From the NCBI GenBank assembly GCA_031411235.1, contig JANOAR010000266.1, positions 1 through 9,808 on the forward strand: a stretch of DNA of 9,808 nucleotides. Reading direction: 5' to 3'. The stretch comes from JANOAR01 sp031411235 (lineage in GTDB: Bacteria; Verrucomicrobiota; Verrucomicrobiia; Verrucomicrobiales; Verrucomicrobiaceae). Below the pieces are notes generated by a model that did no database searches, was not told the origin of the DNA, and saw only the letters and a program-made list of their open reading frames with translations. Positions 3,180 through 8,128 of this stretch are shown here, piece by piece. Each line of letters starts with the position of its first letter. Within the stretch, counting starts at the first letter, position 1. The translations under genes were made by a program, and so were the position numbers.

Positions 3180-5825
3180 TTACGCTGGAACTGAGGCGAG
3201 GCGGAAGCCCAGGTTGTAGTCCGCGTCGCTCGGGACGCCCCAGTAGCGGATGGCGGCTGTGCAGTGCCCTGCGGGGTCGTACCAAGCGCCGCCGCGATAC
3301 GCGCGGGACGAGCCTTCGACAGCATCAGAGCACCACTCCCAGACGTTGCCGTGCATGTCATAGAGCCCCCAGGCATTCGGAGCTTTGGTGCCGACGGGTT
3401 TGGTCGTCGCTCCCCCCATTTGGCCGTACCATGCCATCTCATCCACCGTGCCTTCGCGGCCCACGGGTTGCACTTTGCCATCGGCTCCGCGTTTGCCCAA
3501 TAGGCCAAAATCGCCCTTCGACTCCGCCCGGCAGGCATACTCCCACTGCGCCTCGGTGGGCAGTTGGAACCTCCTGTCAAGATACAGGCCAGCCGCGTGG
3601 CACTGCGTAGTCAGGCGCGTGCAGAAGTCGTTGGCTTGGCTCCAATTGACCATCTCCACCGGGCGCTGGGTATCGCCTTTGAACTGGCTGGGGTTGCTGC
3701 CTATCACGGCTTCATACCACGCCTGCGTAACAGGGTAGGCACACATGGAGTAGGGCTTGTCGATGGTGATGGAGCTGCCCTTTGTTGGCTTCACTGTGCC
3801 GAGTTTTATCGGCACCATCGCTGCAATGATGTCCTCTAGCGCAGCGCGTCGAGCCTCGGCAGCGGAATCAAGCAGCGCGTGATGCTGGCCGTTGATGAGC
3901 AAGGTGAACTCGTGGGTGCGGTAGGTGTCGCCATTGGCCGCGAGGCGGGCGTAGAGGGGCTGCGCGGCGTATTGCTTGCAGGCATCGGCGGCAAGGTCTT
4001 CATCGGCCCGCAGTGCGAGGCCACCCGTGGGCCGATGCTGCGCAGTCATGAACTCGGCCCAGTCGATCTTGGCTGGCAGTGGGTAGAGGCTGGTGCTGGA
4101 ATTGTAGCTCTTGGGCGCAAAGGCAAAGGTGGCGGCCTCCACCCGGCCCTGCCCTTCCAGCGAGGCGGCGTAAGCGGGGAGTTTTTCAAACTCACCTTTG
4201 CTCATGCCTTCGACGGTGAGCGGGCGCACGGCAGCACTGCGTGGCAGCGAGCCGGGAGAAGTAGTCCCGGGCTTTAGCCCGCTGGCGCTTGGCAATGGCA
4301 GAGCGCTGGGAGTTGGCGATAGCGCTGGCGAGCTAAAGCTCGGGACTACGTCTGCTGGCATAGCGCTGGGCAACGGCGGGGGCTGCGGGGGGGGCTGCGG
4401 GGGGGGCTGCGGGGGGTAGGCTTGGCGCAACTTTGCCAGCAATTCTACCGCGTTGGCGGGCCGGTTGGCGGCTTTGCTGGCGATGCAGGAGCCGAGCACT
4501 TTCAGCAATGCCTCGGGGTGGCCTTCTGCGAGCAAGCCGTCGCGGGTGGGCTCGTCGAGCTGATCCTCGTCCAAGTCGCTGGTGAGGAGCTGGAGCCAGA
4601 TAATGCCGAGGGCGTGGATATCGTCGCTAGGGCTCTGGGGCTTGCCCGCGCGTTGCTCGGGGCTGGCATAAATGTTGGTGCCGACGCCGAGGCCACCTGT
4701 GAATCCGAGCATGGCCGTGCCAGTGGCGGAGTCCAGGACGGCCCCGATGCCGAAGTCGGTGATGCGGAGCCTGGGGTTGGTCTTGTCACTGAGGTCGAGC
4801 AGGATGTTGGCGGGCTTGAGGTCGCGATGGACGATGGCGTCAGGAACCTGCTGGTGGCAGACGGCGATGGTTAGCACCAGCTCCTGCATCATACCCAGGG
4901 CCTCGCCCCAGGCGAAGCTGCGGCCTGCGCGCTGGCGCTCCAGCATGAGGGCCTCCAGCGTGCAGCCGGGCACGTACTCATAGCAGAGCATGGGTGGGCT
5001 GTGGTCGAGGAAGTCATCCTCGATCTGCACGATGCCGGGTGTGCGCTTGGCCAGGGCCATGAGACGCTCGACGAGATCGCGCTCCATGCGCAGGTTGGCC
5101 GTGCTGAGGCCGCCTTTGCAAAACTTCACGGCACAGCGGAGCTGGCGCTTCGTCGCGAGCCATACTTCGCCGAATCCACCACCGCCAAGTTGCTGAGCGA
5201 GCTGCCAGCCGGGCATGTGCGGCACGGCATCGCCGACGCGGTGCATGGATGGCACGGCGGCAAAAACTTTGCCCAACTCTGCCGGGCTGTGCGGCACGGT
5301 CTGCGCGGTGCCAGTGCGGCCTTCGGGATCAGCAGGGCGCATCTGCGTGCGCCGTGCCTGCGCTGGCAGGGCGCGCACGTAGGCCTCGCCTAGCTGGCGG
5401 CTGCGGTCATCAGGCATAGCGGCGAGGGCGGCCTGGATCTCGGGTTGGGCGAGGATTTGCTGCGGGTCGTCGATTTGGGCGAGGCTCTGGATGGCCTCTA
5501 CCTGCTGGGCTGGCGTCAGCTTGGCATATTCGGCAAAGCCGTGCTGGGCGACTTGCTCGCCTGCTTTCTCCGCTGCGATGGAGGCACGGAGGAGATCGGC
5601 CTGGCGCTCGCGGTCTTCTTGCTCTTTGTCCTGCTTTTTCTCGCGATCCTCTCGCCAAGCGACGACGCCTTCGCCAAAAGCTCCCGAGGTGAAGGGATCA
5701 ATGCCAGCCGCTAAGCCAATACCTTGGAACCCGAGGCGGATGAGGTGATTGATAAGTTTGGCGTGGGTGGAGAAGAGGCTCATGGCGGCGAGGGAAAAAA
5801 GCAGCGCGATGGTTAGCGGCAGCAT
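3180..5825 (-). CDS. Membrane-anchored Ser/Thr protein kinase fused to a DGR-variable FGE/SUMF1 (C-lectin fold) domain
   Basis: Target protein of the DGR, 881 residues from ATG 5825; an in-frame TTG at 5837 would add four. In order: a hydrophobic N-terminal helix (1-18); a charged, probably helical stretch (57-90); a complete Hanks-type kinase with glycine loop LGGGGFGEVW (213-222), Lys234, HRDLKPAN with catalytic Asp335, DFG 357-359 and SPE 388-390, so probably active; a proline-rich linker with three QPPP units (473-484); a poorly recognised region (500-665); and an FGE/SUMF1 domain (668-879) with LPTEAQWEYACRA, MHGNVWEWC, YRGGAW and NLGFRLAS. The VR covers 838-878. Catalytic FGEs use two cysteines; by eye only Cys855 has a counterpart and the other position is Asp850, so the domain is probably a binding module rather than an FGE. 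Positive residues after the helix suggest both domains are cytoplasmic, but topology is uncertain. Ligand and kinase substrates are unknown. Confidence 0.93.
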   Translation of the reverse strand: MLPLTIALLFSLAAMSLFSTHAKLINHLIRLGFQGIGLAAGIDPFTSGAFGEGVVAWREDREKKQDKEQEDRERQADLLRASIAAEKAGEQVAQHGFAEYAKLTPAQQVEAIQSLAQIDDPQQILAQPEIQAALAAMPDDRSRQLGEAYVRALPAQARRTQMRPADPEGRTGTAQTVPHSPAELGKVFAAVPSMHRVGDAVPHMPGWQLAQQLGGGGFGEVWLATKRQLRCAVKFCKGGLSTANLRMERDLVERLMALAKRTPGIVQIEDDFLDHSPPMLCYEYVPGCTLEALMLERQRAGRSFAWGEALGMMQELVLTIAVCHQQVPDAIVHRDLKPANILLDLSDKTNPRLRITDFGIGAVLDSATGTAMLGFTGGLGVGTNIYASPEQRAGKPQSPSDDIHALGIIWLQLLTSDLDEDQLDEPTRDGLLAEGHPEALLKVLGSCIASKAANRPANAVELLAKLRQAYPPQPPPQPPPQPPPLPSAMPADVVPSFSSPALSPTPSALPLPSASGLKPGTTSPGSLPRSAAVRPLTVEGMSKGEFEKLPAYAASLEGQGRVEAATFAFAPKSYNSSTSLYPLPAKIDWAEFMTAQHRPTGGLALRADEDLAADACKQYAAQPLYARLAANGDTYRTHEFTLLINGQHHALLDSAAEARRAALEDIIAAMVPIKLGTVKPTKGSSITIDKPYSMCAYPVTQAWYEAVIGSNPSQFKGDTQRPVEMVNWSQANDFCTRLTTQCHAAGLYLDRRFQLPTEAQWEYACRAESKGDFGLLGKRGADGKVQPVGREGTVDEMAWYGQMGGATTKPVGTKAPNAWGLYDMHGNVWEWCSDAVEGSSRAYRGGAWYDPAGHCTAAIRYWGVPSDADYNLGFRLASVPA
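3191..3315 (-). repeat. DGR variable repeat (VR) in the 3' end of the kinase-FGE gene
   Basis: Gapless partner of the TR at 1433-1557. It encodes residues 838-878 of the 881-residue target protein (numbering from ATG 5825), leaving three codons before the stop. Relative to the TR, fourteen residues are recoded: N840S, N849Y, N850D, T851P, E853G, N854H, N859I, N861Y, N863G, D864V, N867D, T868A, N869D, N870Y; Pro865 differs silently. Ser866 and Asn871 keep their mutable codons unchanged. Framework residues such as the Trp, the RGG and the NLGFRLAS core are invariant. Substituted sites cluster in the loop region that forms the ligand-binding face in C-lectin-fold DGR proteins. Confidence 0.97.
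4261..4349. repeat. Palindromic intergenic-type repeat pair inside the kinase-FGE coding sequence
   Basis: The arm at 4261-4281 (begins GTAGTCCCGGGCTTTAGC) and the arm at 4329-4349 (ends AGCTCGGGACTAC) are reverse complements with two mismatches over 21 bp, 47 bp apart. Each arm also contains its own short hairpin (CGGGC/GCCCG and CGAGC/GCTCG). Such palindromes resemble REP-like elements I recall from intergenic regions of Verrucomicrobiota, but here the pair lies in frame in the low-complexity linker (about residues 490-525) between the kinase and the FGE part. Its translation (Ser/Pro/Ala/Leu rich) seems tolerated as spacer. Confidence 0.7.
4381..4416. repeat. Three 12-bp units encoding (QPPP)3, with long G runs
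   Basis: GGCTGCGGGGGG is repeated three times without change, encoding QPPPQPPPQPPP on the minus strand in the linker after the kinase domain. The plus strand shows four close G runs (G5, G8, G8, G6), a G-quadruplex-forming pattern on the template strand. The C8 runs in the coding strand are slippage-prone and the unit number may vary between strains. Confidence 0.8.
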
Positions 5826-5837
5826 ATAACGGCGCAA

Positions 5838-5989
5838 TAACTAAACCTGGGGCAATTTTGGAATGGGCTCTGAAACATCCTTACCAAGCCCGTGGGTCGA
5901 AACCACCTCCCATAGAGGGCTGTTCAGTTCATTAACGATGGTGAACAAGCCAGAGGGCAAGCCACGCAAAAACAACGCCTGCAGCAGGT
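5838..5989 (-). other. 152-bp interval upstream of the kinase-FGE gene; no gene assigned
   Basis: The stretch between the small membrane protein and the kinase-FGE gene. A minus-strand frame stays open through it, ending at 5841 with a plausible-looking tail (LFTIVNELNSPLWEVV...), but it has no good start codon and its upstream part overlaps the membrane gene in another frame. It may be a gene remnant or chance. The promoter of the kinase-FGE gene is expected here, but I see no convincing -35/-10 pair. Confidence 0.35.
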
Positions 5990-6253
5990 TTAATCGCGCA
6001 CCGATCGCTTGTTGACGTAGGCACCTTCTCCGCCGGTGCCGCCAATGGCGAACAGCCAAGCAATTATAACCAGAACTGGATTCGAGTGCCAGTAAGGCAA
6101 CGCTAAAATCGCGACAAGAAAGTGAGGGCAAAATAGCCAGCCAAGCCACCAGAGAAAACCCCCTGACGCGAATGACGCGAGCAACAAAGTAAGGCGCGGG
6201 AAGATCGCCAAACAGAATAACAATAGGATGCCGTGATGATCGAAATAGTTCAT
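5990..6253 (-). CDS. Small membrane protein of unknown function
   Basis: An 87-residue protein starting at ATG 6253. It has two strongly hydrophobic stretches, about residues 9-29 and 33-70 (the latter long enough for two helices), and the pattern FPRLTLL, WWLGWLFCPHFLVAILALPYW, NPVLVIIAWLFAIGGTGGEGAYVNKR. I recall a family of small bacterial membrane proteins with FPR, WWLGWLF..R..VAI.A and NPVLV..AW..A..GE.GEK..., but its function is not known to me. An earlier in-frame start at 6343 would add 30 residues running through the relic described at 6321-6452, so I prefer 6253. No Shine-Dalgarno is visible. The gene is on the same strand as the DGR and 164 bp upstream of its target gene, inside the segment bounded by the two copies of the kinase-gene 5' end; it may have been carried along by that rearrangement. 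Confidence 0.7.
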   Translation of the reverse strand: MNYFDHHGILLLFCLAIFPRLTLLLASFASGGFLWWLGWLFCPHFLVAILALPYWHSNPVLVIIAWLFAIGGTGGEGAYVNKRSVRD

Positions 6254-6320
6254 GAGGTTATGCGATGAGAGCTTCGCTTGAAGCAAGAAGTCGGCGAGTC
6301 TGATGTCGGCCCAAACCGGG

Positions 6321-6452
6321 ATCAATGACAGTCGCCAAGCCAAGGCCTTGGAACCCGAGGCGGATGAGGTGATTGATAAGTTTGGCGTGGGTGGCGAAGT
6401 GGCTCATGGCGTTTGCAGGGAAAAGGAGCACGGACGCTGGCGAGCTAGCTCA
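6321..6452 (-). pseudogene. Decayed copy of the 5' end of the kinase-FGE gene
   Basis: Bases 6321-6407 align without gaps to 5697-5783 (offset 624) with 7 mismatches by hand count, including a 49-bp exact match at 6346-6394. The minus-strand reading MSHFATHAKLINHLIRLGFQ matches the kinase-FGE N-terminus (MSLFSTHAKLINHLIRLGFQ), with about 25 of 30 residues identical up to VIDP. Weaker similarity continues upstream to an ATG at 6450-6452 that is followed after one codon by a stop. No kinase or FGE sequence follows, so only the first ~45 codons remain. It is a partial duplication or relic of a second target gene. Confidence 0.8.
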
Positions 6453-6530
6453 TGGAGGCCAATGGTAAAAAATTGCCGCCTATGTAAAGACAGCTACCTC
6501 GCGGCTAACCCCAAGACTCGCTCACCAGGG

Positions 6531-6558
6531 TTGAAATGCTTTCACTCCCGCTTACACT
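6531..6558 (+). promoter_or_regulatory. Candidate sigma-70-like promoter for the proline-rich protein
   Basis: TTGAAA (6531-6536) and TACACT (6553-6558) are spaced by 16 bp. The predicted transcription start falls at about 6565, within a few bases of the chosen ATG at 6567, so the message would be leaderless or nearly so. This fits the lack of a Shine-Dalgarno. It rests on the pattern alone. Confidence 0.35.
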
Positions 6559-6566
6559 CCCCGCTC

Positions 6567-7508
6567 ATGAAAGCCTTTTTGATGCTCATTTTCGCGGTAG
6601 CGATCGCCTTCGTTTCCTACCAATACGTGTATCCGCCACTGTCGGCCAAGTTTGGTCTCGACAAGCCGTTGTCGCTGCCCGTGGTCATTGTGGAGGAGAA
6701 GATCGACATGACGAAGGTCGAGCTGCCGAAGGTGGACATGAAACCTGTGGAGGCTCCCAAGCCAGAGCCCAAACCCGAGCCGAAGCCCGAGGTGGCGATG
6801 GCCCCGCCACCACCACCAGCACCCGAGCCTGTGAAGCCCAAGGCTGATGAGTTCGTGCCGCCTGAGTTTGGCACGATTGAGACGATTGTGGGCAACTGGC
6901 TGGCGATTCCCAAGTCGGTCTTTACCACCCCAAAACTGATCAAATGCACCAAGGAGGTGGAGGTGAAAAGCAAGGCTGGGGGCACCAAAATCCCTGCGGG
7001 CGGCACGCTCTATGCCTTGTCGCAGGAAGGCAGTAATATCGTTGTAGCTTCTGCTCCGACCTCGCCTTTTCGTGGTTTGGTGGCGCTCGATGACACTGAC
7101 TTGAAGGCCATCGTGACGAATGCCTACGAGGCCTGGAAAGTGGATCGTGTCGCGGGTCTGCGCCGCCAGTTCGAGCAAAAGAAAATGGCCGATGCCAGTC
7201 CCAAAAGATCCACGGGTGGCGCTAGCAGCGGTGGTAATGCCAAGCCCGAGAAGGACAAAGATGGTGCCTATCCGCTACTGCTTGCGAGCATGAAGTCGGG
7301 CGAGGTGACGGAGATCAAGCTCGATAACATCAAGAAGTGGGGTGAGGCCGCGCAGGAAAAAATCGACGGTGAAAATTTATGGACGGTCACTGTGACCTTC
7401 GAAGCGACGACGCCTTTTGGTAAATTCGAGACGGATGCCCAGGCACAGATCAAAGCTGGCAAGGTGGCCAAGTGGGTTTACACAGGCACGGGCGAAGTGG
7501 TGCCTTAG
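6567..7508 (+). CDS. Membrane-anchored proline-rich protein of unknown function
   Basis: A 313-residue protein starting at ATG 6567. Residues 2-22 form an N-terminal membrane anchor or signal (KAFLMLIFAVAIAFV). A Pro/Lys/Glu-rich spacer follows (about 54-92, with three PKPE/EPKP units and a run of six prolines), like the periplasm-spanning linkers of TonB-type proteins, though no TonB C-terminal domain is recognisable. Residues ~105-170 have an SH3-like look (PAGGTLYALSQEGSNIVVA). A Lys/Gly/Ser-rich low-complexity stretch (about 185-232) leads to a C-terminal alpha/beta segment ending TGTGEVVP. The open frame continues upstream to 6303, but that part lies antisense to the kinase-gene relic and reads as non-protein, so it is left out. 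The gene is the only plus-strand gene here and converges on the EF-hand gene. The function is not known to me; an extracytoplasmic location is inferred. Confidence 0.82.
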   Translation: MKAFLMLIFAVAIAFVSYQYVYPPLSAKFGLDKPLSLPVVIVEEKIDMTKVELPKVDMKPVEAPKPEPKPEPKPEVAMAPPPPPAPEPVKPKADEFVPPEFGTIETIVGNWLAIPKSVFTTPKLIKCTKEVEVKSKAGGTKIPAGGTLYALSQEGSNIVVASAPTSPFRGLVALDDTDLKAIVTNAYEAWKVDRVAGLRRQFEQKKMADASPKRSTGGASSGGNAKPEKDKDGAYPLLLASMKSGEVTEIKLDNIKKWGEAAQEKIDGENLWTVTVTFEATTPFGKFETDAQAQIKAGKVAKWVYTGTGEVVP

Positions 7509-7532
7509 TCCATCTCGAACGAAGCCCCATAA

Positions 7533-7569
7533 AAAACGCCGCACCCACTAGTCGTGGATGCGGCGTTTT
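7533..7569. terminator. Bidirectional intrinsic terminator
   Basis: AAAACGCCGCA (7533-7543) pairs with TGCGGCGTTTT (7559-7569), with a further CCAC/GTGG stem inside and a 5-nt loop (TAGTC). The flanking A-run on one side and T-run on the other make it work in both directions, between the convergent proline-rich and EF-hand genes (stops at 7508 and 7606). Confidence 0.93.
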
Positions 7570-7605
7570 GGTTTTCAGAGCGACGGACGAGCCGTCAGTC
7601 AGGCT

Positions 7606-7896
7606 TTATTTGGGAGCCTTGGGCTTGCCCTTGCCGCCTGCTTTGAACTCTTCGAGGTCAAGGCTGCCATCCTTGTTCTTGTCCTTGGCGTCGAATCCTT
7701 TGGCCGCAGCTTCGGATTTGGCGGCGTCCTTGTTCTTGGAGAACTCTTCCTTCGAGAGCTTGCCATCGCTGTTGGCGTCCTTCTTCTTGAAGGCATCTTC
7801 AGGGGTCATCTTGGCCTTTTCACCCTTAGGGGCTTGGGCGTTGACGGAGAAAGCGCCCATGGCGAGCACTGCGAGAATGGTGGTGAGTATTTTCAT
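7606..7896 (-). CDS. Secreted EF-hand calcium-binding protein
   Basis: A 96-residue protein with a Sec signal peptide (MKILTTILAVLAMGAFSVNA, probable cleavage after Ala20) and two EF-hand loops: DANSDGKLSKEE at 40-51 and DKNKDGSLDLEE at 72-83. Both keep the Asp/Asn/Asp ligands at positions 1, 3 and 5, Gly at 6 and Glu at 12, so both should bind calcium. Most of the rest is Lys/Ala-rich and the tail (GGKGKPKAPK) is basic. A pair of EF-hands is the usual functional unit. It is a stand-alone gene with its own terminator. Small secreted EF-hand proteins are common in Verrucomicrobiota and Planctomycetota, with unknown roles (calcium buffering or signalling outside the cytoplasm). Start ATG 7896; no Shine-Dalgarno is seen. 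Confidence 0.92.
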   Translation of the reverse strand: MKILTTILAVLAMGAFSVNAQAPKGEKAKMTPEDAFKKKDANSDGKLSKEEFSKNKDAAKSEAAAKGFDAKDKNKDGSLDLEEFKAGGKGKPKAPK

Positions 7897-7954
7897 GGTT
7901 GTTGTTTAGCGGCTATTTCGATTTGTTTGACCACACGATGGGAGGGTTGCCCCA

Positions 7955-7967
7955 CACATGGCATGTG
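7955..7967. repeat. 13-bp palindrome upstream of the EF-hand gene
   Basis: CACATG-G-CATGTG is a perfect palindrome with a one-base centre, 59 bp upstream of the EF-hand start codon. It has the size and symmetry of an operator for a dimeric regulator, but a 13-bp palindrome may be chance. The rest of the 7897-8128 gap holds only the two hairpins listed after this entry. Confidence 0.25.
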
Positions 7968-8019
7968 CGGCATTAACGCACGGGTTGCGGGGCCGTTTCA
8001 ATATTCTTCGCTTCTTTTT

Positions 8020-8062
8020 AAAAAAGCCGCAGGTCTTGATTCTTCAATGCTTGCGGGCGGCT
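8020..8062 (-). terminator. Probable intrinsic terminator of the beta-helix gene
   Basis: On the minus strand AGCCGC (8062-8057) and GCGGCT (8030-8025) can pair, followed at once by a T-run (8025-8020). A competing pairing CCGCA/TGCGG exists within the same stretch. It lies about 65 bp downstream of the beta-helix gene stop. The loop of 26 nt is long, so this is tentative. Confidence 0.45.
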
Positions 8063-8084
8063 ATCGCTCAGCCTCGATCCGCTC

Positions 8085-8116
8085 GCCTTGCTTCACCCCG
8101 CCCTCACGGGCAAGGC
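8085..8116 (-). other. Hairpin just downstream of the beta-helix gene
   Basis: GCCTTGC (8085-8091) and GCAAGGC (8110-8116) are a perfect 7-bp inverted repeat with an 18-nt loop that can hold an inner CCCG/CGGG pair. It begins 12 bp after the stop codon on the transcribed strand. Without a U-tract it may stabilise the 3' end of the message rather than terminate it. Confidence 0.35.
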
Positions 8117-8128
8117 TACACCCACAGC

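Noticed and set aside
3071..3580. Overlapping minus-strand 169-codon frame across the VR
   Set aside because: It is an out-of-frame shadow of the kinase-FGE gene, with no domain and Arg/Ala-rich composition.
4261..4349. CRISPR-like repeat pair
   Set aside because: Only two copies, in opposite orientation, inside an open coding frame; no cas genes nearby.
5841..6149. Minus-strand 102-codon frame upstream of the kinase-FGE gene
   Set aside because: Its first half overlaps the small membrane protein in another frame and is Arg-rich nonsense; the second half looks protein-like but has no good start, so it is only noted as an interval.
6303..6566. N-terminal extension of the plus-strand proline-rich protein up to 6303
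   Set aside because: The added 88 residues lie antisense to the kinase-gene relic and have no protein-like character, whereas the ATG at 6567 begins a clear membrane anchor.
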